This document shows positions 46,782-59,170 of a stretch of 64,000 nucleotides of DNA, one piece after another. How positions within the stretch are numbered: the stretch's first letter is position 1; the number at the start of each line of letters is the position of its first letter. The notes below the pieces were generated by a model. That model was not told the origin of the DNA, made no database searches, and worked only from the letters and a program-made list of their open reading frames with translations. The DNA comes from Ptiloglossa arizonensis (lineage: Eukaryota; Arthropoda; Insecta; Hymenoptera; Colletidae): contig NW_027479449.1 in NCBI RefSeq assembly GCF_051014685.1, positions 1 through 64,000 of the forward strand, written 5' to 3'. Position numbers and translations under genes: made by a program.

Positions 46782-49700
46782 AATGGCCTAGGGAAAAAAT
46801 ACACATACCGTTGTAATCGGGCGAGTTTCTTCTTTCAGACGTAACAGGAATTTTTGGGTTAGGTCAATCCGTTCGCGAGATATAGGAGTTTGAATCCAAG
46901 AAATGGATGAGAAGGCAAAAAATTTTTCGCAATTCTGCTGCTCCAAACGCTTAACCAGAATGGCCTAGGGAAAAAATACGCATACAGTTGTAATCGGACG
47001 AGTTTCTACTTTCAGACGCAGCAGGAATTTTTGAGTTTGGTCAATCCGTTCGCGAGATATGGGAGTTTGAAGCCAAGAAATGGTTGAGAAGGCAAAAAAT
47101 TTTTTGCAATTCTGCTGCTCCAAACGCTTAACCAGAATGGCCTAGGGAAAAAATACACATACCGTTGTAATCGGGCGAGTTTCTACTTTCAGACGCAACA
47201 GGAATTTTTGGGTTAGGTCAATCCTTTCGCGAGATATGGGAGTTTGAATCCAAGAAATGGATGCGAAGGCAAAAAATTTTTCGCAATTGTGCTGCTCCAA
47301 ACGCTTAACCAGAATGGCCTAGGGAAAAAATACACATACCGTTGTAATCGGGCGAGTTTCTTCTTTCAGACGCAACAGGAATTTTTGGGTTAGGTCAATC
47401 CGTTCGCGAGATATGGGAGTTTGAATCCAAGAAATGGATGAGAAGGCAAAAAATTTTTCGCAATTCTGCTGCTCCAAACGCTTAACCAGAATGGCCTAGG
47501 GAAAAAATACACATACCGTTGTAATCGGGCTTGTTTCTACTTTCAGAGGCAATAGGAATTTTTGGGTTAGGTCAATCCGTTCGCGAGATATGCGAGTTTG
47601 AAGCTAAGAAATGGTTGAGAAGACAACAAATTTTTCGCAATTCTGCTGCTCCAAACGCTTAACCAGAATGGCCTAGGGAAAAAATACACATACCGTTGTA
47701 ATCGGGCGAGTTTCTACTTTCAGATGCAATAGGAATTTTTGGGTTAGGTCAATCCGTTCGCGAGATATGGGAGTTTGAAGCCAAGAAATGGTTCAGAAGG
47801 CAAAAAATTTATCGCAATTCTGCTAATCCAAACGCTTAACCAGAATGGCCTAGGGAGAAAATACACATACCTTTGTAATCGGGCTAGTTTCTACTTTCAG
47901 AGGCAATAGGAATTTTTGGGTTAGGTCAATCCGTTCGCGAGATATGCGAGTTTGAAGCTAAGAAATGGTTGAGAAGACAACAAATTTTTCGCAATGCTGC
48001 TGCTCCAAACGCTTAACCAGGATGGCCTAGGGAAAAAATACGCATACAGTTGTAATCGGACGAGTTTCTACTTTCAGACGCAGCAGGAATTTTTGGGTTT
48101 GGTCAATCCGTTCGCGAGATATGGGAGTTTGAAGCCAAGAAATGGTTGAGAAGGCAAAAAATTTTTCGCAATTCTGCTGCTCCAAACGCTTAACCAGAAT
48201 GGCCTAGGGAAAAAATACACATACCGCTGTAATCGGGCGAGTTTCTACTTTCAGATGCAATAGGTATTTTTGGGTTAGGTCAATCCGTTCGCGAGATATG
48301 GAAGTTTGAAGCCAAGAAATGGTTGAGAAGGCAAAAAATTTTTCGCAATTCTGCTGCTCCAAACGCTTAACCAGAATGGCCTAGGGAAAAAATACACATA
48401 CCGCTGTAATCGGGCGAGATTCTACTTTCAGATGCAATAGGAATTTTTGGGTTAGGTCAATCCGTTTGCGAGATATGGGAGTTTGAAACAAAGAAATGGT
48501 TGAGAAGGCAAAAATTTTTTCGCAATTCTGCTGCTCCAAACGCTTAACCAGAATGGCCTAGGGAAAAAATACACATACCGTTGTATTCGGGCGAGTTTCT
48601 ACTTTCAGATGCAATAGGAATTTTTGGGTTAGGTCAATCCGTTCGCGAGATATGGGAGTTTAAAGCCAAGAAATGGTTGAGAAGGCAAAAAATTTTTCGC
48701 ACTTCTGCTGCTCCAAACGCTTAACCAGAATGGCCTAGGGAAAATATACACATACCGTTGTAATCGGGCGAGTTTCTACTTTCAGATGCAACAGGAATTT
48801 TTGGGTTAGGTCAATCCGTTCGCGAGATATGGGAGTTTGAAGCCAAGAAATGGTTGAGAAGGCAAAAAATTTTTCGCAATTCTGCTGCTCCAAACGCTTA
48901 ACAAGAATGGCCTAGGGAAAAAATACACATACCGTTGTAATCGGGCGAGTTTCTACTTTCAGATGCAACAGGAATTTTTGGGTTAGGTCAATCCGTTCGC
49001 GAGATATGGGAGTTTGAAGCTAAGAAATGGTTGAGAAGACAACAAATTTTTCGCAATTCTGCTGCTCCAAACGCTTAACCAGAATGGCCTAGGGCAAAAA
49101 TACACATACCGCTGTAATCGGGCGAGTTTCTACTTTCAGATGCAATAGGTATTTTTGGGTTAGGTCAATCCGTTCGCGAGATATGGAAGTTTGAAGCCAA
49201 GAAATGGTTGAGAAGGCAAAAAATTTTTCGCAATTCTGCTGCTCCAAACGCTTAACCAGAATGGCCTAGGGAAAAAATACACATACCGCTGTAATCGGGC
49301 GAAATTCTACTTTCAGACGCAATAGGAATTTTTGGGTTAGGTCAATCCGTTTGCGAGATATGGGAGTTTGAAACAAAGAAATGGTTGTGAAGGCAAAAAT
49401 TTTTTCGCAATTCTGCTGCTCCAAACGCTTAACCAGAATGGCCTAGGGAAAAAATACACATACCGTTGTATTCGGGCGAGTTTCTACTTTCAGATGCAAT
49501 AGGAATTTTTGGGTTAGGTCAATCCGTTCGCGAGATATGGGGGTTTGAAGCCAAGAAATGGTTGAGAAGGCAAAAAATTTTTCGCAATTCTGCTGCTCCA
49601 AACGTTTAACCAGAATGGCCTAGGGAAAAAATACACATACCGCTGTATTCGGGCGAGTTTCTACTTTCAGATGCAATAGGAATTTTTGGGTTAGGTCAAT

Positions 49701-52700
49701 CCGTTCGCGAGATATGGGGGTTTGAAGCCAAGAAATGGTTGAGAAGGCAAAAAATTTTTCGCAATTCTGCTGATCCAAACGCTTAACCAGAATGGCCTAG
49801 GGAAAAAATACACATACCGTTGTTATCGGGCGAGTTTCTACTTTCAGACGCAACAGGAATTTTTGGGTTAGGTCAATCCGTTCGCGAGATATGGGAGTTT
49901 GAATCCAAGAAATGGATGCGAAGGCAAAAAATTTTTCGCAATTCTGCTGCTCCAAACGCTTAACCAGAATGGCCTAGGGAAAAAATACACATACCGTTGT
50001 AATCGGGCGAGTTTCTTCTTTCAGACGTATCAGGAATTTTTGGGTTAGGTCAATCCGTTCGCGAGATATAGGAGTTTGAATCCAAGAAATGGATGAGAAG
50101 GCAAAAAATTTTTCGCAATTCTGCTGCTCCAAACGCTTAACCAGAATGGCCTAGGGAAAAAATACGCATACAGTTGTAATCGGACGAGTTTCTACTTTCA
50201 GACGCAGCAGGAATTTTTGGGTTTGGTCAATCCGTTCGCGAGATATGGGAGTTTGAAGCCAAGAAATGGTTGAAAAGGCAAAAAATTTTTCGCACTTCTG
50301 CTGCTCCAAACGCTTAACCAGAATGGCCTAGGGAAAAAATACACATACCGTTGTAATCGGGCTAGTTTCTACTTTCAGAGGCAATAGGAATTTTTGGGTT
50401 AGGTCAATCCGTTCGCGAGATATGCGAGTTTGAAGCTAAGAAATGGTTGAGAAGACAACAAATTTTTCGCAATGCTGCTGCTCCAAACGCTTAACCAGAA
50501 TGGCCTAGGGAAAAAATACGCATACAGTTGTAATCGGACGAGTTTCTACTTTCAGACGCAGCAGGAATTTTTGAGTTTGGTCAATCCGTTCGCGAGATAT
50601 GGGAGTTTGAAGCCAAGAAATGGTTGAGAAGGCAAAAAATTTTTCGCAATTCTGCTGCTCCAAACGCTTAACCAGAATGGCCTCGGGAAAAAATACACAT
50701 ACCGCTGTAATCGGGCGAGTTTCTACTTTCAGATGCAATAGGTATTTTTGGGTTAGGTCAATCCGTTCGCGAGATATGGAAGTTTGAAGCCAAGGAATGG
50801 TTGAGAAGGCAAAAAATTTTTCGCAATTCTGCTGCTCCAAACGTTTAACCAGAATGGCCTAGGGAAAAAATACACATACCGCTGTATTCGGGCGAGTTTC
50901 TACTTTCAGATGCAATAGGAATTTTTGGGTTAGGTCAATCCGTTCGCGAGATATGGGGGTTTGAAGCCAAGAAATGGTTGAGAAGGCAAAAAATTTTTCG
51001 CAATTCTGCTGCTCCAAACGCTTAACCAGAATGGCCTAGGGAAAAAATACACATACCGTTGTAATCGGGCGAGTTTCTTCTTTCAGACGTAACAGGAATT
51101 TTTGGGTTAGGTCAATCCGTTCGCGAGATATAGGAGTTTGAATCCAAGAAATGGATGAGAAGGCAAAAAATTTTTCGCAATTCTGCTGCTCCAAACGCTT
51201 AACCAGAATGGCCTAGGGAAAAAATAGGCATACAGTTGTAATCGGACGAGTTTCTACTTTCAGACGCAGCAGGAATTTTTGAGTTTGGTCAATCCGTTCG
51301 CGAGATATGGGAGTTTGAAGCCAAGAAATGGTTGAGAAGGCAAAAAATTTTTTGCAATTCTGCTGCTCCAAACGCTTAACCAGAATGGCCTAGGGAAAAA
51401 ATACACATACCGTTGTAATCGGGCGAGTTTCTACTTTCAGACGCAACAGGAATTTTTGGGTTAGGTCAATCCTTTCGCGAGATATGGGAGTTTGAATCCA
51501 AGAAATGGATGCGAAGGCAAAAAATTTTTCGCAATTCTGCTGCTCCAAACGCTTAACCAGAATGGCCTAGGGAAAAAATACACATACCGTTGTAATCGGG
51601 CGAGTTTCTTCTTTCAGACGCAACAGGAATTTTTGGGTTAGGTCAATCCGTTCGCGAGATATGGGAGTTTGAATCCAAGAAATGGATGAGAAGGCAAAAA
51701 ATTTTTCGCAATTCTGCTGCTCCAAACGCTTAACCAGAATGGCCTAGGGAAAAAATACACATACCGTTGTAATCGGGCTTGTTTCTACTTTCAGAGGCAA
51801 TAGGAATTTTTGGGTTAGGTCAATCCGTTCGCGAGATATGCGAGTTTGAAGCTAAGAAATGGTTGAGAAGACAACAAATTTTTCGCAATTCTGCTGCTCC
51901 AAACGCTTAACCAGAATGGCCTAGGGAAAAAATACACATACCGTTGTAATCGGGCGAGTTTCTACTTTCAGATGCAATAGGAATTTTTGGGTTAGGTCAA
52001 TCCGTTCGCGAGATATGGGAGTTTGAAGCCAAGAAATGGTTCAGAAGGCAAAAAATTTATCGCAATTCTGCTAATCCAAACGCTTAACCAGAATGGCCTA
52101 GGGAGAAAATACACATACCTTTGTAATCGGGCTAGTTTCTACTTTCAGAGGCAATAGGAATTTTTGGGTTAGGTCAATCCGTTCGCGAGATATGCGAGTT
52201 TGAAGCTAAGAAATGGTTGAGAAGACAACAAATTTTTCGCAATGCTGCTGCTCCAAACGCTTAACCAGGATGGCCTAGGGAAAAAATACGCATACAGTTG
52301 TAATCGGACGAGTTTCTACTTTCAGACGCAGCAGGAATTTTTGGGTTTGGTCAATCCGTTCGCGAGATATGGGAGTTTGAAGCCAAGAAATGGTTGAGAA
52401 GGCAAAAAATTTTTCGCAATTCTGCTGCTCCAAACGCTTAACCAGAATTGCCTAGGGAAAAAATACACATACCGCTGTAATCGGGCGAGTTTCTACTTTC
52501 AGATGCAATAGGTATTTTTGGGTTAGGTCAATCCGTTCGCGAGATATGGAAGTTTGAAGCCAAGAAATGGTTGAGAAGGCAAAAAATTTTTCGCAATTCT
52601 GCTGCTCCAAACGCTTAACCAGAATGGCCTAGGGAAAAAATACACATACCGCTGTAATCGGGCGAGATTCTACTTTCAGATGCAATAGGAATTTTTGGGT

Positions 52701-55700
52701 TAGGTCAATCCGTTTGCGAGATATGGGAGTTTGAAACAAAGAAATGGTTGAGAAGGCAAAAATTTTTTCGCAATTCTGCTGCTCCAAACGCTTAACCAGA
52801 ATGGCCTAGGGAAAAAATACACATACCGTTGTATTCGGGCGAGTTTCTACTTTCAGATGCAATAGGAATTTTTGGGTTAGGTCAATCCGTTCGCGAGATA
52901 TGGGAGTTTAAAGCCAAGAAATGGTTGAGAAGGCAAAAAATTTTTCGCACTTCTGCTGCTCCAAACGCTTAACCAGAATGGCCTAGGGAAAATATACACA
53001 TACCGTTGTAATCGGGCGAGTTTCTACTTTCAGATGCAACAGGAATTTTTGGGTTAGGTCAATCCGTTCGCGAGATATGGGAGTTTGAAGCCAAGAAATG
53101 GTTGAGAAGGCAAAAAATTTTTCGCAATTCTGCTGCTCCAAACGCTTAACAAGAATGGCCTAGGGAAAAAATACACATACCGTTGTAATCGGGCGAGTTT
53201 CTACTTTCAGATGCAACAGGAATTTTTGGGTTAGGTCAATCCGTTCGCGAGATATGGGAGTTTGAAGCTAAGAAATGGTTGAGAAGACAACAAATTTTTC
53301 GCAATTCTGCTGCTCCAAACGCTTAACCAGAATGGCCTAGGGCAAAAATACACATACCGCTGTAATCGGGCGAGTTTCTACTTTCAGATGCAATAGGTAT
53401 TTTTGGGTTAGGTCAATCCGTTCGCGAGATATGGAAGTTTGAAGCCAAGAAATGGTTGAGAAGGCAAAAAATTTTTCGCAATTCTGCTGCTCCAAACGCT
53501 TAACCAGAATGGCCTAGGGAAAAAATACACATACCGCTGTAATCGGGCGAGATTCTACTTTCAGACGCAATAGGAATTTTTGGGTTAGGTCAATCCGTTT
53601 GCGAGATATGGGAGTTTGAAACAAAGAAATGGTTGTGAAGGCAAAAATTTTTTCGCAATTCTGCTGCTCCAAACGCTTAACCAGAATGGCCTAGGGAAAA
53701 AATACACATACCGTTGTATTCGGGCGAGTTTCTACTTTCAGATGCAATAGGAATTTTTGGGTTAGGTCAATCCGTTCGCGAGATATGGGAGTTTAAAGCC
53801 AAGAAATGGTTGAGAAGGCAAAAAATTTTTCGCACTTCTGCTGCTCCAAACGCTTAACCAGAATGGCCTAGGGAAAAAATACACATACCGTTGTAATCGG
53901 GCTAGTTTCTACTTTCAGAGGCAATAGGAATTTTTGGGTTAGGTCAATCTGTTCGCGAGATATGGAAGTTTGAAGCCAAGGAATGGTTGAGAAGGCAAAA
54001 AATTTTTCGCAATTCTGCTGCTCCAAACGCTTAACCAGAATGGCCTAGGGAAAAAATACACATACCGTTGTAATCGGGCGAGTTTCTTCTTTCAGACGTA
54101 ACAGGAATTTTTGGGTTAGGTCAATCCGTTCGCGAGATATAGGAGTTTGAATCCAAGAAATGGATGAGAAGGCAAAAAATTTTTCGCAATTCTGCTGCTC
54201 CAAACGCTTAACCAGAATGGCCTAGGGAAAAAATAGGCATACAGTTGTAATCGGACGAGTTTCTACTTTCAGACGCAGCAGGAATTTTTGAGTTTGGTCA
54301 ATCCGTTCGCGAGATATGGGAGTTTGAAGCCAAGAAATGGTTGAGAAGGCAAAAAATTTTTTGCAATTCTGCTGCTCCAAACGCTTAACCAGAATGGCCT
54401 AGGGAAAAAATACACATACCGTTGTAATCGGGCGAGTTTCTACTTTCAGACGCAACAGGAATTTTTGGGTTAGGTCAATCCTTTCGCGAGATATGGGAGT
54501 TTGAATCCAAGAAATGGATGCGAAGGCAAAAAATTTTTCGCAATTCTGCTGCTCCAAACGCTTAACCAGAATGGCCTAGGGAAAAAATACACATACCGTT
54601 GTAATCGGGCGAGTTTCTTCTTTCAGACGCAACAGGAATTTTTGGGTTAGGTCAATCCGTTCGCGAGATATGGGAGTTTGAATCCAAGAAATGGATGAGA
54701 AGGCAAAAAATTTTTCGCAATTCTGCTGCTCCAAACGCTTAACCAGAATGGCCTAGGGAAAAAATACACATACCGTTGTAATCGGGCTTGTTTCTACTTT
54801 CAGAGGCAATAGGAATTTTTGGGTTAGGTCAATCCGTTCGCGAGATATGCGAGTTTGAAGCTAAGAAATGGTTGAGAAGACAACAAATTTTTCGCAATTC
54901 TGCTGCTCCAAACGCTTAACCAGAATGGCCTAGGGAAAAAATACACATACCGTTGTAATCGGGCGAGTTTCTACTTTCAGATGCAATAGGAATTTTTGGG
55001 TTAGGTCAATCCGTTCGCGAGATATGGGAGTTTGAAGCCAAGAAATGGTTCAGAAGGCAAAAAATTTATCGCAATTCTGCTAATCCAAACGCTTAACCAG
55101 AATGGCCTAGGGAGAAAATACACATACCTTTGTAATCGGGCTAGTTTCTACTTTCAGAGGCAATAGGAATTTTTGGGTTAGGTCAATCCGTTCGCGAGAT
55201 ATGCGAGTTTGAAGCTAAGAAATGGTTGAGAAGGCAAAAAATTTTTCGCAATTCTGCTGCTCCAAACGCTTAACCAGAATGGCCTAGGGAAAAAATACAC
55301 ATACCGCTGTAATCGGGCGAGTTTCTACTTTCAGATGCAATAGGTATTTTTGGGTTAGGTCAATCCGTTCGCGAGATATGGAAGTTTGAAGCCAAGAAAT
55401 GGTTGAGAAGGCAAAAAATTTTTCGCAATTCTGCTGCTCCAAACGCTTAACCAGAATGGCCTAGGGAAAAAATACACATACCGCTGTAATCGGGCGAGTT
55501 TCTACTTTCAGATGCAATAGGTATTTTTGGGTTAGGTCAATCCGTTCGCGAGATATGGAAGTTTGAAGCCAAGAAATGGTTGAGAAGGCAAAAAATTTTT
55601 CGCAATTCTGCTGCTCCAAACGCTTAACCAGAATGGCCTAGGGAAAAAATACACATACCGCTGTAATCGGGCGAGATTCTACTTTCAGATGCAATAGGAA

Positions 55701-56950
55701 TTTTTGGGTTAGGTCAATCCGTTTGCGAGATATGGGAGTTTGAAACAAAGAAATGGTTGAGAAGGCAAAAATTTTTTCGCAATTCTGCTGCTCCAAACGC
55801 TTAACCAGAATGGCCTAGGGAAAAAATACACATACCGTTGTATTCGGGCGAGTTTCTACTTTCAGATGCAATAGGAATTTTTGGGTTAGGTCAACCGTTC
55901 GCGAGATATGGGAGTTTAAAGCCAAGAAATGGTTGAGAAGGCAAAAAATATTTCGCACTTCTGCTGCTCCAAACGCTTAACCAGAATGGCCTAGGGAAAA
56001 TATACACATACCGTTGTAATCGGGCGAGTTTCTACTTTCAGATGCAACAGGAATTTTTGGGTTAGGTCAATCCGTTCGCGAGATATGGGAGTTTGAAGCC
56101 AAGAAATGGTTGAGAAGGCAAAAAATTTTTCGCAATTCTGCTGCTCCAAACGCTTAACAAGAATGGCCTAGGGAAAAAATACACATACCGTTGTAATCGG
56201 GCGAGTTTCTACTTTCAGATGCAACAGGAATTTTTGGGTTAGGTCAATCCGTTCGCGAGATATGGGAGTTTGAAGCTAAGAAATGGTTGAGAAGACAACA
56301 AATTTTTCGCAATTCTGCTGCTCCAAACGCTTAACCAGAATGGCCTAGGGCAAAAATACACATACCGCTGTAATCGGGCGAGTTTCTACTTTCAGATGCA
56401 ATAGGTATTTTTGGGTTAGGTCAATCCGTTCGCGAGATATGGAAGTTTGAAGCCAAGAAATGGTTGAGAAGGCAAAAAATTTTTCGCAATTCTGCTGCTC
56501 CAAACGCTTAACCAGAATGGCCTAGGGAAAAAATACACATACCGCTGTAATCGGGCGAGATTCTACTTTCAGACGCAATAGGAATTTTTGGGTTAGGTCA
56601 ATCCGTTTGCGAGATATGGGAGTTTGAAACAAAGAAATGGTTGTGAAGGCAAAAATTTTTTCGCAATTCTGCTGCTCCAAACGCTTAACCAGAATGGCCT
56701 AGGGAAAAAATACACATACCGTTGTATTCGGGCGAGTTTCTACTTTCAGATGCAATAGGAATTTTTGGGTTAGGTCAATCCGTTCGCGAGATATGGGAGT
56801 TTAAAGCCAAGAAATGGTTGAGAAGGCAAAAAATTTTTCGCACTTCTGCTGCTCCAAACGCTTAACCAGAATGGCCTAGGGAAAAAATACACATACCGTT
56901 GTAATCGGGCTAGTTTCTACTTTCAGAGGCAATAGGAATTTTTGGGTTAG
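46782..56950. repeat. Three-copy long segment displaced by 24 and 17 monomers
   Basis: Related segments begin at 46782, 51030 and 54039. The GGGCAAAAATACAC marker is at 49095, 53343 and 56351, and GGTTGTGAAGGC at 49385, 53633 and 56641. Displacements are 4248 bp (24 monomers) and 3009 bp (17 monomers, less one base after the GGTCAACCG deletion near 55893). Copies 1 and 2 match over about 2.7 kb, to roughly 49520/53770. In copy 3 the CCAGGATGGCC monomer expected near 55273 is replaced by a duplicate of the next monomer, a conversion-like change. Confidence 0.8.
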
Positions 56951-59170
56951 GTCAATCCGTTCGCGAGATATGCGAGTTTGAAGCTAAGAAATGGTTGAGA
57001 AGACAACAAATTTTTCGCAATGCTACTGCTCCAAACGCTTAACCAGAATGGCCTAGGGAAAAAATACGCATACAGTTGTAATCGGACGAGTTTCTACTTT
57101 CAGACGCAGCAGGAATTTTTGAGTTTGGTCAATCCGTTCGCGAGATATGGGAGTTTGAAGCCAAGAAATGGTTGAGAAGGCAAAAAATTTTTCGCAATTC
57201 TGCTGCTCCAAACGCTTAACCAGAATGGCCTCGGGAAAAAATACACATACCGCTGTAATCGGGCGAGTTTCTACTTTCAGATGCAATAGGTATTTTTGGG
57301 TTAGGTCAATCCGTTCGCGAGATATGGGGGTTTGAAGCCAAGAAATGGTTGAGAAGGCAAAAAATTTTTCGCAATTCTGCTGCTCCAAACGTTTAACCAG
57401 AATGGCCTAGGGAAAAAATACACATACCGCTGTATTCGGGCGAGTTTCTACTTTCAGATGCAATAGGAATTTTTGGGTTAGGTCAATCCGTTCGCGAGAT
57501 ATGGGGGTTTGAAGCCAAGAAATGGTTGAGAAGGCAAAAAATTTTTCGCAATTCTGCTGATCCAAACGCTTAACCAGAATGGCCTAGGGAAAAAATACAC
57601 ATACCGTTGTTATCGGGCGAGTTTCTACTTTCAGACGCAACAGGAATTTTTGGGTTAGGTCAATCCGTTCGCGAGATATGGGAGTTTGAATCCAAGAAAT
57701 GGATGCGAAGGCAAAAAATTTTTCGCAATTCTGCTGCTCCAAACGCTTAACCAGAATGGCCTAGGGAAAAAATACACATACCGTTGTAATCGGGCGAGTT
57801 TCTTCTTTCAGACGTATCAGGAATTTTTGGGTTAGGTCAATCCGTTCGCGAGATATAGGAGTTTGAATCCAAGAAATGGATGAGAAGGCAAAAAATTTTT
57901 CGCAATTCTGCTGCTCCAAACGCTTAACCAGAATGGCCTAGGGAAAAAATACGCATACAGTTGTAATCGGACGAGTTTCTACTTTCAGACGCAGCAGGAA
58001 TTTTTGGGTTTGGTCAATCCGTTCGCGAGATATGGGAGTTTGAAGCCAAGAAATGGTTGAAAAGGCAAAAAATTTTTCGCAATTCTGCTGCTCCAAACGC
58101 TTAACCAGAATGGCCTCGGGAAAAAATACACATACCGCTGTAATCGGGCGAGTTTCTACTTTCAGATGCAATAGGTATTTTTGGGTTAGGTCAATCCGTT
58201 CGCGAGATATGGAAGTTTGAAGCCAAGAAATGGTTGAGAAGGCAAAAAATTTTTCGCAATTCTGCTGCTCCAAACGCTTAACCAGAATGGCCTAGGGAGA
58301 AAATACACATACCGTTGTAATCGGGCGAGTTTCTACTTTCAGACGCAACAGGAATTTTTGGGTTACGTCAATCCTTTCGCGAGATATGGGAGTTTGAATC
58401 CAAGAAATGGATGCGAAGGCAAAAAATTTTTCGCAATTCTGCTGCTCCAAACGCTTAACCAGAATGGCCTAGGGAAAAAATACACATACCGTTGTAATCG
58501 GGCTAGTTTCTTCTTTCAGACACAACAGGAATTTTTGGGTTAGGTCAATCCGTTCGCGAGATATGGGAGTTTGAATCCAAGAAATGGATGAGAAGGCAAA
58601 AATTTTTTCGCAATTCTGCTGCTCCAAACGCTTAACCAGAATGGCCTAGGGAAAAAATACACATACCGTTGTAATCGGGCTTGTTTCTACTTTCAGAGGC
58701 AATAGGAATTTTTGGATTAGGTCAATCCGTTCGCGAGATATGCGAGTTTGAAGCTAAGAAATGGTTGAGAAGACAACAAATTTTTCGCAATTCTGCTGCT
58801 CCAAACGCTTAACCAGAATGTCCTTGGGAAAAAATACACATACCGTTGTAATCGGGCGAGTTTCTACTTTCAGATGCAATAGGAATTTTTGGGTTAGGTC
58901 AATCCGTTCGCGAGATATGGGAGTTGGAAGCCAAGAAATGGTTCAGAAGGCAAAAAATTTATCGCAATTCTGCTAATCCAAACGCTTAACCAGAATGGCC
59001 TAGGGAGAAAATACACATACCGTTGTAATCGGGCTAGTTTCTACTTTCAGAGGCAATAGGAATTTTTGGGTTAGGTCAATCCGTTCGCGAGATATGCGAG
59101 TTTGAAGCTAAGAAATGGTTGAGAAGACAACAAATTTTTCGCAATGCTGCTGCTCCAAACGCTTAACCAG
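56951..59170. repeat. Satellite, segment recurring from about 49.5-50.3 kb
   Basis: The rare marker CAGACGTATCAGG at 57811 repeats the one at 50024, 7787 bp away (44 monomers minus one base). Surrounding monomers match from about 57290 to 58060 against 49500 to 50270. Later monomers carry private forms (GACACAACAGG, AATGTCCTTGGG, GGGAGTTGGAAGCC). No gene is visible. Confidence 0.7.
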
